From the NCBI GenBank assembly GCA_030765055.1, contig CM060947.1:106250564-106314563 (forward strand): a DNA stretch of 64,000 nucleotides, given 5' to 3'. The notes beneath the pieces were generated by a model, which had not been told where the DNA came from, made no database searches, and worked only from the letters and a program-made list of their open reading frames with translations. Every line of letters begins with the position of its first letter. Within the stretch, counting starts at the first letter, position 1. A program made the position numbers and the translations under genes. This document shows, one piece after another, positions 45,561 to 56,162 of this stretch. The DNA is from Mantis religiosa (Eukaryota > Arthropoda > Insecta > Mantodea > Mantidae).

Positions 45561-46068
45561 CTTTTAGATTTGTTGTAAACTGGTTAGTTAATAATTAACC
45601 TCAAAATTGCTCAAAATGAAATGATGTATGTGTGAAAGCTTAGCATATTAGCCACTAGATGTCACAGTGTGTAGCGCATTTCTTGTTTCAAAGTTGTCAT
45701 CTGTGTTTACGGAAATAGGCGAAACCTACTGAATGAGGACTTGGGACCCGAACGCTCAATAAATCTTGCGCATATATACTGTACAAACTGATGAAACTAT
45801 GTATTTTTTTAAACTTTGAGTGAAATTTATGTTATGCAAGTATTAAAACTTGATAGAAAGATCCAACATGAATTATGTGAAACAAAGAAAGCATTTCATC
45901 TGAGGGTACACAGATTTGAAGAACAGTGATATAGCATTAATTATAGAGGCTGGAACAAAACTAAATTCAAGCAGTTTCGGAACTCATATCAAAATTCTAC
46001 AATCTTTAAGAGGAGTAAAGGTAAATGACAGATAAACAAAAAACTATATGCAATTTAAAAAACAATCA
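45561..46068. other. CDK5RAP3 intron, no feature
   Basis: Nothing recognised before the microsatellite. Confidence 0.45.
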
Positions 46069-46564
46069 TGATGATGATGATGACGATGACAATGACAACG
46101 ATGATGATGATAATAATATTAATAGTAATAATAATAGTAATAGTAGTAATAACAACAATAATAACAATAATAACAGCAACAGCAATAACAATAACAATAA
46201 CAATAACAATAACAATAACAATAACAATAACAATAACAATAACAATAACAATAACAATAACAATAACAATAACAATAACAATAACAATAACAACAACAAG
46301 AACAAGAACAAGAACAAGAACAAGAACAAGAACAAGAACAAGAACAAGAACAAGAACAAGAACAAGAACAAGAACAAGAACAAGAACAAGAACAAGAACA
46401 AGAACAAGAACAAGAACAAGAACAAGAACAAGAACAAGAACAAGAACAACAAGAACAAGAACAAGAACAAGAACAAGAACAAGAACAAGAACAAGAACAA
46501 GAACAACAACAACAACAAGAACAAGAACAAGAACAAGAACAAGAACAACAACAACAACAACAAC

Positions 46565-46630
<66 letters not shown>

Positions 46631-46632
46631 CC
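46069..46632. repeat. compound microsatellite: (GAT)n, (AATAAC)n, (AAGAAC)n, (AAC)n, (AAT)n
   Basis: About 565 bp: GATGAT at the start, (AACAAT)n at 46180-46290, (AAGAAC)n at about 46297-46550 with AAC interruptions at 46445 and 46502, then (AAT)n at 46566-46632. Asn/Lys-rich and Leu/Phe-rich ORFs across it are artefacts. It lies inside a CDK5RAP3 intron. Confidence 0.97.
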
Positions 46633-46835
46633 AGTTCTAGAATCGATGCAATGAATCTTACACCACTCAAATTTTCTGGCAGAAATTCATTGTTGAACTT
46701 TTCTTTTTTTAAAGTTCAGTATGATGACACAACAGACATTACATAAATTTCACAACTGTCCATCATTGTGAATTACATAAATTAATCTTGACAACTTATA
46801 TTATGTTAAACAAAATATTAGGATTAGTTACTGAC

Positions 46836-47041
46836 CTAGGAGAGTGTTTAATGTTATACAAATGTTGAGAACGTGAAGCAGTAACTTCTTTTATGACCCC
46901 CTGAACTTGGTCCAACATAGCAGTTACACTTTCTACTGTTTGAAGCTGCAATAATGGTTTGGCATCTTGGAGTTGACTGAGAGATAATATGTTGCTGGGA
47001 CCTTGCATTTCACTGAGACGCACTTTCAGGAATGCTTCAAC
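46836..47041 (-). CDS. CDK5RAP3: CDK5RAP3 exon
   Basis: 206 nt, acceptor TGTTTCTAG next to 47041, donor GTCAGTAAC below 46836. Phase 0 in, two bases of a split Arg codon out. Peptide VEAFLKVRLSEMQGPSNILS, then SQLQDAKPLLQLQTVESV and the end ITKHSPR-like NIKHSPR matches the helical C-terminal domain (family pattern LEAFLxxRxxEL ... SPRYVD). Confidence 0.93.
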
Positions 47042-47404
47042 CTAGAAACATAAATGATACATGCTTTTAAAGCCACATATTATTTCAGAGAATATCGGTG
47101 TTACCTAATTTCAATGCAAAATGCAACACAGAATTTATTCTCTTCACATGACCAATGCTCCATATCTCATCAATTTCATTCCATTTCTGATTAGCCTTGC
47201 CTTTTTACCTAGTGATTCATAAGTCCCTTCATGATTTACATTTTAACTGAAGAATGAGTTCGTAAAACACGAAGCTAGCTACAGAGAAGCAACAAATATT
47301 ACACAAATATAATTTGCAACATAAAACTTCTCTTAAAAGAAAATTATGAAAATTTTCTTATTAATTGATGAGGATCGCAATTTCATGAAAACTTATTCAC
47401 ATCA
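47042..47404. other. CDK5RAP3 intron, no feature
   Basis: AT-rich, nothing recognised. Confidence 0.45.
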
Positions 47405-48001
47405 TTAGCTCAAACATACCTCGTTGTCAATGCTACAATAGCTACATGTCACTATGCTTTTGCCAGTACTACCAAAATCTGAAAATGAAATAAACTTAAA
47501 GACACAATCGACTGCCAGTATTTCAAAATTCGTTGCGCGAAGTTTATTTTTTAAAATAAATAATTTTATTGGACCATTTAATTGGTTTAATAATTTAACT
47601 TCAGAATTTATTTCATGGTTAAATGACCAAAAATGATCTGTTATGGCCGATTTATTAGTCTGTTTGTACTTAATGTTACAAAAATGTTCTTTCATTCTGG
47701 TTTCCAAATTATGTTTTGTCTTTCCAATATAAACTATACCACAATCTAAACAATTAAATTAATAAATACCAAATTTTTTATTATTAGAAATTTTATCTTT
47801 TTTAGAGAAATGCAGTAAATTTTTAATACTATATTTATTTTGAGGAACTAAAGTTATACTAAATTCAAAGTATAAACTTGAAAGAAGCGTAGAGACAGTG
47901 AAGCACAACTTAGCACAAAAATGAATCGAGAAGATCAATATCTTCTCGATTCATTTTTGTGCTTATACTAAATTCTTTAAAACTTTTTTGAAAATGTTAA
48001 A
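47405..48001 (-). pseudogene. Penelope-like element D, GIY-YIG nuclease fragment
   Basis: - strand, upstream to downstream: NKKFGIY then CLDCGIVYIGKTKHNLETRM and KEHFCNIKYKQTNKSAITDH, SFNHEINSEVKLL. A stop follows GIY (TAATTT near 47757). The RT part is absent. Interrupted by a 96-bp insertion at 47867-47962 and bordered by another at 48014-48165. Confidence 0.78.
47867..47962. mobile_element. 96-bp foldback insertion, 13-bp target duplication, in PLE-D
   Basis: TTATACTAAATTC at 47854-47866 and 47963-47975. The inner hairpin arms GCACAAAAATGAATCGAGAA / TTCTCGATTCATTTTTGTGC pair perfectly. The same GCACAAAA-TGAATCGAGAAG motif opens the insertion at 56072-56162. Confidence 0.82.
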
Positions 48002-48013
48002 TGTCAAGAATGA

Positions 48014-48165
48014 TATATACAAATTAATAATTTGCAACTTAAAACTTCACTTATCTTATAAGAATTATCATCATTTCTTATAAGATAAGAAGTTTTAAGT
48101 CACAAATTATTATATTTGTATATATTTGTTTGCTTCACTCTTAATAGCTTCATATTTTATGTATT
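48014..48165. mobile_element. 152-bp foldback insertion, 12-bp target duplication
   Basis: TGTCAAGAATGA at 48002-48013 and 48166-48177. A near palindrome around 48030-48115 (arms AAAACTTCACTTATCTTATAAG type), with a TTGCTTCACTCTTAATAGCT end shared with the insertion at 1687. No clear hammerhead core remains. Confidence 0.8.
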
Positions 48166-48177
48166 TGTCAAGAATGA

Positions 48178-49015
48178 GTTATTTACATACACCGGGTGAC
48201 TTACAAATCATTCTTAGAGACATATGGAGATAAGTCACTTTTCCGCACTCTCCTGTTTACTCATGGGTCACTTTTCAACAAATTCAACGGATTCATGAGT
48301 AACCTAAAGTCTAAAGAGCAGGGGCGGCTTGTCCTTGCATGCTGTAGTGCTGCAGCACGCTATTTTCTGTTTTATGAATCATAATGTATACATTTTGAAA
48401 GACCATGTAAATAACACCGCAGTTTAGGTATCAGAAATCGAGCACGGCCAGTAATGAACACTAGATGCATGGAAGACACCTATGTAGCTAATGGAATGCA
48501 TCCGACGTACTGGGAGCCAGTCAGCTTGCTAATCAGTACTGCACATGCATACACCTTTCCCTCTTGCTTCTCTGATGGCCTAAGATCCCTAGATTTTTGC
48601 ACAAATGCATGCTGCATATCGGTGTAGCACGGTATTCATTTGCTGTACTACTGCACACGCTGGAGCTGGCAAGCAAGGCCACCAACACTCGTAGTTATAG
48701 CTTTAAAACTAGAATATGCTTTGAGATTCATTAAGTAGTTTATCATTGCTTTATATTTTAGTACTAGAAATAACCTAATGGTAATTAAATCATAGGGGAG
48801 ATTACTTGTTAAGCAGTTCATTTTGGCACGATACTCCATTCCTGCAAACTTCACAGCAATCCTCCATAACAAGTATTCCTTTGTGTAATGTTATTCAGTA
48901 GCTGATATCAATTTATTTTGTGTATGAATGTGAAACGTAAATGTTATAAATTCACTTCATCACTGTATGAGTACTGTAATATTACGAAAGCTTTAACCAA
49001 TAAATAATGAACTCA
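48178..49015. other. CDK5RAP3 intron, no feature
   Basis: Somewhat less AT-rich at 48290-48660; no ORF with a domain. Nothing recognised. Confidence 0.4.
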
Positions 49016-49024
49016 GTTAATGAA

Positions 49025-49699
49025 TCTCAGAAACTATTTGTAGTTGGTTTATTAATACTCGTCACTTACTTGTTTATATTTATGAGAGACTAGTTTCAAA
49101 GGCATTCGCCTCCATTTTCAATCTCTTTCCAACTGGCATCTGTTGTCTGCTCTCTCTGGTGGTGGAACTATCAACTTCTTTGTCAAATTATCTACTGGTG
49201 GGATTTCAAAGTTCATTACGCATTCCTTATTTTTCCATATGAATATGTTCTCCCATGTTGTCAATTTATTTTGGCTTATCACTCCTTTTAATAATTTTGG
49301 ATTTGGATCAATGTCATAGTTTTCATTCCAAAAGTGAAATGCTACTGCTGTATTTTCTTGTTTCAATCTGATGTTTCTAAAGTGCTTTTTGACTCTGGTT
49401 TTTAGATTTCTTTTAGTTTGACCTATGTAGCATTTTTCACAATTCTTACAACTTATCTGCTAAATTCCGGATCTGTTAACTGATGAGATTTCATCTTTTG
49501 TTTTTGAATTTAGCAATTTTGAAATTGAGTGTCTATTAGTAGGTGCCAAGGTGATATTCTGTTCCTTGAAGATCTTTTTGAAACTAGTCTCTCATAAATA
49601 TAAACAAGTAAGTGACGAGTATTAATAAACCAACTACAAATAGTTTCTGAGATTAATTTTGACGTCACTGTTACTAAATTCCTCCAAACACATATATCG
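49025..49699 (-). mobile_element. Penelope-like foldback, PLE-A family (675 bp)
   Basis: GTTAATGAA at 49016-49024 and 49700-49708 (9 bp exact, extendable to 12 with two mismatches). Nuclease C-terminus on - (49366-49118: WNENYDIDPNPKLLKGV, ENIFIWKNKECVMN) and upstream GIY-YIG remains to about 49560; the right end repeats in inverted form the terminal segment TAAGTGACGAGTATTAATAA. Confidence 0.82.
49084..49125 (-). ncRNA. hammerhead-like motif, PLE-A family (U3-A8 variant)
   Basis: GAGA stem I (49125-49122), UUGAAAA (49121-49115), stem II GGAGGC...GCCUUU, GAAAC (49097-49093), GUC (49090-49088), UCUC (49087-49084). Same paired core change as at 28791-28832. Confidence 0.5.
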
Positions 49700-49734
49700 G
49701 TTAATGAACTTCTGAAAACTCTCTTTTCAAGGCG

Positions 49735-50660
49735 AGCATTAGAAGAAACAGAATTAAAATGTTAGGGCGACCTACACCTAACCTAAAAATTGAGCAAAAA
49801 GCAAAAGGAAGTAAAAATTCTGTTTATACCAGAAAATTCAACTCCAAATATATAACGAGTGGATCTGTGGGTGTAAAATTAGAACTGCCTTGTTTAGCTT
49901 TCCTTGCCTCCTGTTAGAAAGTACTGATTCATGGTCTACGATGGATGTTAAAGATTTTGGCGACATTAATGAGTACATAAAAAAAAGCATTCAAATAGCA
50001 AGAAGAATGTGAAAAATTCATTTGACGTCTCAATGCTTGGAGCTGTAAATAATGCAACACAACTAAGAGCATATCACAAAGCAATGCAAAAACATAATGA
50101 GCAAGTCGGAAAAAATATATATCAAGGATCATAGATTGCATCAAAGCTTATGGAGCATTTGAGCTTGCTTTGTGTGGATACGATAAGAAGGAAACATCAG
50201 ATAGTCCCGGCATAAATCCTTTTATGGAAGTGTTGAAAACAGTGTTGTTGTATAAATTAAGTTAATTAGGAGTCGATTAATAATCGATTAATTAGGAGTG
50301 TTGTTTTGTGTTATTAATCGACTCCTAATTAACTTAGTCCCGGCATGTTTTTAGGTCTTTTAAACTCATTGATAGTCCAGATAATGCAGTAGAAGAACAT
50401 ATTGAAAGCAACAAAATATTCAAAAGCTTATCTCAGACCATTCTAAATGAATTACTCGACCGCATGTTGGAAGTGTGCCACAAACAAAATTAAAAAAGAA
50501 TCAAAGAGGTGGCTTATGTTGCTATCATAAGATAAAACTACTGACACATCTGAAAAATTCAGATGGATTTAGTTCATAGATATAAAAGAAACGTTTTATA
50601 CGTGAACAGCTTTGGGACTGTTTTTAATCCTACAGATCACACAAGCGTGTAGAAGTGTTT
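49735..50660 (+). pseudogene. hAT/ZMYM-like (TTF zinc finger, DUF4371) transposase relic
   Basis: Frames interrupted by stops read GRPTPNLKIEQKAKGSKNSV, SMLGAVNNATQLRAYHKAMQ, then FKSLSQTILNELLDRMLEVC and YVAIIR (family YVAIIADETTD, with the DETTD Asp lost). Ends near FGTVFNPTDHTSV. This order matches the domesticated-looking hAT proteins annotated as zinc finger MYM-type 1-like. Split by a 121-bp insertion at 50214-50334. Confidence 0.72.
50214..50334. mobile_element. 121-bp foldback insertion, 12-bp target duplication, in the hAT relic
   Basis: TAGTCCCGGCAT at 50202-50213 and 50335-50346. Contains the inverted pair AGTTAATTAGGAGTCGATTA / TAATCGACTCCTAATTAACT. No hammerhead core seen. Confidence 0.85.
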
Positions 50661-52264
50661 TTGGTAAAGGCTCTTGAAAACTACACGAAGTTAGTGGAGT
50701 TCACCGTTCATTAACGTTTAATAAACGATTAAAATATACACTGAATACGCGATGCGATGAGAAATAACATAAGTGGAAAATTGCTGCATCATTCACAAAG
50801 CGAAGGAGAAAATTAAAATTTAGTAAAGTGCTATACCAGTGAAAAAGTCGCATGTGAAGCAAAAGATGTCAAGAAATAAATACATGTAAAGTGAAACGGT
50901 GTTCATAATTTTATTTCGTAGTTGCCCAAACGCAAAATCCCTTTTGAATCGATACCACGACAGAGAGGTTTCACATCTCATCACTCACCGCAGCTACCGG
51001 AAGGAAAATTTACAGAAATCTTTGAGACCATCATCTTCACGGCCTCGAGACAGATTTCATCGCTTCTACATCGAAATAAGGTTTGGCTTCTCAACGTGTC
51101 GCCACACTGAGGGAAATGCGAAACCTTTCGCGTGTGTGGGGTATGGACCTCACGACAATGAATCCTACTTCAAATATGTCGCCGCATCGTGTGGCATAAA
51201 TCTACCTTCACCATTATAACCACTCCAACCTCCAGCCTAGGCATCCATTTAAACCTGAAGAAAAGAAATGTCCCAGATTGACTTCAATGACCCTCGTATC
51301 TACCACAATGTAAATATAACACATGTTCAAAGGTATGCCCACAGGTAACTTATTGGTGGAGTGTTAGCTCAGTAGGCATGATAAAAACCCCAAATGTAAC
51401 AGGAAATTTTTCACAAAACAATGGCACTGCAGTTGCATTTCAAGTACAGTCCTACCTCCTAAATGGCCACCTTCACTTGGTGGTCACCTCCATAATCTGC
51501 AAAAAAACCGATTAATTTTCATATTAAGTCTGAGTAAATATCCTTTCCCTTAAAATGGCTACTTCACACCATAGCAATTGTCACACGTGGGACCAATTAG
51601 AGCTAAGGCATTTCAATTACAACAGTAGATGCAAGGAATCATTCATTGCATGTCGATGAGTACCATGAATACAATAGAAAAGAGATGTGGAGGAGCTCAT
51701 CATGGAATGGAAGACAGAATAATAATGAGAAAATGGACTGATGCTTATCATTCCTGAGCATACAGAGAAGTTTTGCATAGATATTCATCATCTACTGCGG
51801 GGGGGAGGGGTGAAAATAATGTTGACTATTTGTATGATATTGACAAACCAATAGAAGATACAAGAAATAAAAGATCCAAACAGAAATCTATTTTAGGAAA
51901 ATTTGATATGAAACAGTAAAAATTTTCATTCTGGTATTAAAGTTCATTCATATTGTTATTTCCACACTACATAATCATTAACGTTTAACAGTTTCCTCAG
52001 AAATTGAAATTTAGCTTTTATTTATGGACACACTTTAACCGCTTTTGTTCTCACCATCCCATTCTATGCTAGGCATAAAAGAACACTTAATTTTCCTCAG
52101 GGGTTTCTTTATCAGGCTTGAAGTTCTATTCTGTGCCATAAATCTACAACACGGGATCACCAGTTTTACTTTCCTTCTGAAGGAAGACATGCTAAGGATT
52201 TTTACAGCCGAGAAAATCCATCGCTCGTTGCCAGTTTTGAATGAAATAATATTTATTACACTGG
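50661..52264. other. unassigned intronic sequence with one 106-codon ORF
   Basis: A segment 50899-51219 (+) is less AT-rich and has overlapping ORFs preceded by ATTTTATTTCGTAG, an acceptor-like string, but no domain is recognised and the neighbouring frames are stopped. 51220-52264 shows nothing. Confidence 0.3.
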
Positions 52265-52370
52265 ACAGGTTGAGTCAGACTGAAAAATTCAATGCCTTAG
52301 CCAGGATTTGAACAAGGATCTCCTGGTCTCCATCCGGTTGCTCTAATAAATGAGCTATCATGGCCAACGT
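52265..52370 (-). mobile_element. tRNA-derived SINE, family 2 (left member of an inverted pair)
   Basis: - strand head GCCATGATAGCTCATTTATT, B-box-like TTGTTCAAATCCTGG, body GCATTGAATTTTTCAGTCTG. Its inverted mate is at 52930-53090; the sequence between them is the foldback-disrupted tail of SINE-like repeats. Confidence 0.65.
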
Positions 52371-52539
52371 GCCAGTATGACATCAATTCTCCAACTGACT
52401 CGCATTATCCTGATAAACCACTAGGAAATTCTCATATACACATTAGACAACACCTTAATGGTAACTTACAACACATAAGTACTTTAAGTCCACGCTTTAT
52501 AGTTCAAACACTATTAGATCTATTAACAGAAATTATATT

Positions 52540-52798
52540 AGATACAATATTTACCGGGCTTGTGGGCCGTGGTCTATTGGGTTACTTCTTCTTCCCAAAC
52601 GTTTCGTCTGCGACTGCAGCAGACATCTTCAGTGGCGGCGAGGTCGAAGTTTCCTAGTGGAGATTTCAGCACCGGAGTCTGCCGCAGTCGCAGACGAAAC
52701 GTTTGGGAAGAAGAAGTAACCCAATAGACCACGGTCCACAAGCCCGGTAAATACTGTATCTAGTATTGACACCGGCCGTGAAAGCCTTAGAACTTTGA
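52540..52798. mobile_element. 259-bp foldback insertion with hammerhead-like core, 12-bp target duplication
   Basis: AGAAATTATATT at 52528-52539 and 52799-52810, inserted into a SINE family 2 tail. Arms 52541-52604 and 52700-52765 pair (for example GGGTTACTTCTTCTTCCCAA with its inverse). The hammerhead-like motif of the left arm is on -. No ORF. Confidence 0.85.
52595..52635 (-). ncRNA. hammerhead-like motif (cleavage triplet GUU)
   Basis: CCA stem I, CUGAAGA (52632-52626), stem II GUCUGC...GCAGAC with a long apical part, GAAAC (52605-52601), GUU, then UGG. The other arm has GAAACG and stem II but no CUGAAGA, so only one core is complete. Confidence 0.5.
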
Positions 52799-52929
52799 AG
52801 AAATTATATTGTTCTTTCACACCAGCCATGTGTAGGCCAAACTCTGGACAGGTTGAGTCAGACTGAAAAATTTCCTAGTGATTTATAGGATAATGCGAGT
52901 CAGTTGGAGAATTGTCATACTGGCACATT

Positions 52930-53090
52930 GACCATGATAGCTCAATGGTTAGAGCAACCGGACGGCGATTGGGAGATCCATGTTCAAATCCCGTCTATGG
53001 CATTGAATTTTTCAGTCTGTCTCAACCTGTTCAGAATTTGGCCTACACATGGCTAGAGTGAAAGAAAAATTTAATTTCCATTAATATTTG
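52930..53090 (+). mobile_element. tRNA-derived SINE, family 2 (right member)
   Basis: Head CCATGATAGCTCAATGGTTA, B-box-like TGTTCAAATCCCG, body GGCATTGAATTTTTCAGTCT, tail TAATTTCCATTAATATT. The most complete family 2 copy in the window. Confidence 0.75.
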
Positions 53091-54059
53091 TTACACTTTA
53101 GATGACTCTACTACCATATTATAAAAATAACCAAATTCAAAGAATGTAGATATAAAACAACACTTTACTATCTTTCTGCTAGTCAGTAAATAAGTTGAAT
53201 TACAAAGGTAGTGTAGTATCAGCAATTAGTTCACACTCTTAATATTTAAGATATAAACAAAACAATATACAATATTAACAATGTATATGTGGCAAATGTT
53301 AACCTCTTTCTACAGACATTTTTACCTATAGAGAGTCAACCTGAAAAATTCAATGCCATGGCTATATATGGCTAGTGTGAAGAAATGATTAATTTACATC
53401 AATTAAATGTTTACCTATATTGTTTATATTGTTCCCTGTTTACACCACTATTCTCTTGGTCCATTGAAAAATGTAAAAAAGGAGTTAAAGGATAAACGCA
53501 TTCTTGGTAAGTAAGGAATGAAATATTTATATTAATTATACATATGTCTATAATGATTAACAGATTTAAATATAACAAAATTCAATATATAACTTTTACA
53601 GTACATAAATGAATTAAAGACCTTAATAAGGCCTTAATACTTCTATAATCCTGTGATGGACCACACCTCTTCTCAATTTAAAAACAGTTTCATTATGTTA
53701 ATTTAACAGTCATCTGTACTAAAAGTTATTTTTCAGAAGTACAACTGATGACCACTTTAGAGAGGTTACATTTTACTTGGATTATTTTTGCAGTACCAGT
53801 TCTAAAATAAGAGTTCTTTACTATGAGTTTTAAATAAACTTTATGTCAGCTAATTCATTAGAGAAAAATGAACTCAATGAACTTTGATAAGAATTTCTCA
53901 AAGCACCATGCAGACATGATATGCCCATTTTAAATTAGTTGGCTCTGTACAGATTTTCTTTTATTTGAATGCAATACACTTTAGATTTTCCAGAGAGAAA
54001 TAAAAGATCTTCAAACTTATTGTACAGCATTCCAAAAACAAACAACAAAGAATCAAAAC
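53091..54059. other. CDK5RAP3 intron, SINE-like scraps
   Basis: AT-rich; a SINE 2 body scrap (CTGAAAAATTCAATGCCATG) at 53341. Nothing else recognised. Confidence 0.45.
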
Positions 54060-54150
54060 TGAAAAATTCAATCCATAGCTTGATTTGAACTATGGATCTT
54101 CAGCTCTATGCACAGCTGTTCTACCACTGAGCTACCATGGCAACATGCTG
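54060..54150 (-). mobile_element. SINE family 2 head fragment
   Basis: - strand GCCATGGTAGCTCAGTGGTA head with GAACAGCTGTG then a B-box-like TAGTTCAAATCAAG and TGAATTTTTCAGTTTTG. Next to it, TCTGAGAGGT/ACCTCTCAG inverted segments at 54288 and 54398 form a small hairpin. Confidence 0.55.
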
Positions 54151-54689
54151 GCAAAACATTAATTTCTCCAACTGAAGTCAACTTTCCTGGTAGATCACAG
54201 GGAAATCTCAAATATAAGACCATATACCCCAATGACAACTTACAATTCCTCGAACAGTTACCAAGGATCTTTGGCAATAGATACCTCTCAGATAACACAC
54301 TGATTACTCCACGTGGAGTGAACATTCACTGGTGCTTAGCACAGGGCCGAGAAGTGCAGCAGTTTCCCTCTCACTCTTTCGAGAATAATCAGTGCGTTAT
54401 CTGAGAGGTTTCTATTACCAAAGATAAAGCCATGGTAACCATTCGAGCAGCGCAACTATACTTAAGTCCTGGGCTAAAAAAGGTTTTATTATAGCTTCCA
54501 TTTATAAGGGCAATCAATGATGATTGACCATTTATAAAGACACAACAGCAATTTCACTAAATGAAGATGTAGCTAAGTTTTCAAAAGATTATCAAAAGTA
54601 CACATACATACTATAAATCCAAAAGTTAAAATGTTATTAAAATAATACAAAAAAGAAAGAGAAAAAATATCTATAATCAAGAGAACAAC

Positions 54690-54836
54690 CTCTAGTAGCT
54701 CATCAATAAACTGGTTTCTTGTAGTTGGATTATCCAAAACGGTAAGTGCCTCAACATTTTTGGCAACACCACCTTCAACTCCAGATGATTCTACAGTAAT
54801 ACCAGAGTCTTCTAAAGAGATATTCAGGTCCAGCTC
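54690..54836 (-). CDS. CDK5RAP3: CDK5RAP3 exon
   Basis: 147 nt, 49 codons, phase 0 both ends. Acceptor TACATTTGCAG next to 54836, donor GTTGTTCTC, which is weak beyond GT. Peptide ELDLNISLEDSGITVESSG, then GVAKNVEALTVLDNPTTRNQ and FIDELLE matches the family block GVA...EAL(T)xLxxPxTRNQFxDEL. It leads from the UFM1-binding region to the helical domain. A 275-bp microsatellite starts 44 bp upstream of the acceptor. Confidence 0.95.
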
Positions 54837-54879
54837 CTGCAAATGTAAACAATATTGTAACATTTATCCTAGTTAACTT

Positions 54880-55154
54880 AATATTATATTATATTATATT
54901 ATATTATATTATATTATATTATATTATATTATATTATATTATATTATATTATATTATATTATATTATATTATATTATATTATATTATATTATATTATATT
55001 ATATTATATTATATTATATTATATTATATTATATTATATTATATTATATTATATTATATTATATTATATTATATTATATTATATTATATTATATTATATT
55101 ATATTATATTATATTATATTATATTATATTATATTATATTATATTATATTATAT
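54880..55154. repeat. (ATATT)n pentanucleotide microsatellite
   Basis: About 55 uninterrupted units. Lies in the CDK5RAP3 intron directly 5' of the acceptor at 54837-54838. Confidence 0.98.
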
Positions 55155-55410
55155 CCAAACATTTGTTGTTTGTTGTATAGTGTATTGAGTTACATTTTAG
55201 TCATACATCTGTTAATATTTCATTTCTGTTTTCCATATTTAAAATGTGTTCAGAGATTAAAATAATTTTCTGTAATTTTTAAAATTAATCACCTGATCAG
55301 AACAATTGAGAACATAAAGAAAATTACCTGGATTATATACAATTTCTTGGAAAATAACCCAGCCTCACTAATAATAATTGGAAGGTTTTTCAATGAGTGA
55401 GTGAGTTCCT
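55155..55410. other. CDK5RAP3 intron, no feature
   Basis: Nothing recognised. Confidence 0.45.
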
Positions 55411-55666
55411 TTTTTAATTTACGTCCTCCAACATTGTCATATTGGACAATGAATGAAATGGGTGAAATGATGCTCAAACAAGTTCAGGGTCCATAGAGCT
55501 GTGTTACCAGACAATCATCTTTCACGATAAGGCAAAACCCCAGAAAAAAAAAGAAAAAAAAAAGGAAAAAAAACCTTATCCAGATAACCTCATCCTGACC
55601 GAGATTCAAACTCAGGAGCTACTGAACATGAGGCAGACAAGCTTCCATCTATGCTACCAAGGAGGC
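55411..55666 (-). mobile_element. tRNA-derived SINE, family 1
   Basis: - strand head GGCCTCCTTGGTAGCATAGA, B-box region CTGAGTTTGAATCTCGGTCA, an expanded T-run (A-run at 55541-55568 on +), and an end in GTTGGAGGACGTAAATT. Confidence 0.8.
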
Positions 55667-56071
55667 CGGTAAGTGGGTGGGTGAGTGGCTTAACAGCCCA
55701 CCAATGGTTCAGTCATTTGGGTCTATGGGGTATTCCATGAACAACTTTTTCCAATTCAAAGTTTGTTTTTCATAATCAGTTTCACTAACTACTTTGACAC
55801 TCTGTTTTCTTTGGAAGTTGTAAGGATTGTGAAAAATTCTACATAGAGCAAACTAAAAGAAACCTAAAAGAAACCTTTGATCTAATGTCAAAGAATATTT
55901 TAGAAACATCAAATTGAAACAGGAAGACAAGTCAGCAGTAGCATTTCACTTTTGGAACAAAAACCATAACCTTGACCCAAATCCAAAATTACTAAAAGGT
56001 GTGATAAACTATAACAAACTCAAAACTAGGAAGAACATCTTAATATGGAAATATAAAGACACAGTAATAAA

Positions 56072-56162
56072 GCACAAAACTGAATCGAGAAGATATTGAC
56101 ACACTGCTTCACTCACTGTTTTCAAGAGCTTTTGCTCTTATCATCAGCTGGATCTCGACTTT
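56072..56162 (-). mobile_element. 91-bp hammerhead-bearing insertion, 14-bp target duplication, in a PLE fragment
   Basis: GACACAGTAATAAA at 56058-56071 and 56163-56176. The insert has no ORF; it holds a hammerhead-like core on - and begins with GCACAAAACTGAATCGAGAA as in the 96-bp insertion at 47867. It is the shortest ribozyme-like insertion in the window. Confidence 0.82.
56112..56150 (-). ncRNA. hammerhead-like motif (cleavage site lost)
   Basis: CUGAUGA (56147-56141), U, stem II AAGAGC-AAAA-GCUCUU, then GAAAAC and AGUGAG. The core and stem II are excellent, but no NUH triplet follows GAAA at the right place. Confidence 0.5.

Noticed and set aside
46025..46670. Asn/Lys-, Thr/Arg- and Leu/Phe-repeat ORFs up to 209 codons
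   Set aside because: Produced by the AAC/AAG/AAT repeat in all frames; resembles a prion-like protein but has no non-repeat coding part.
47341..47400. Another hammerhead (TTGATGAGGATCG...GAAAAC on +)
   Set aside because: The core-like strings are present but no stem II can be formed between them.
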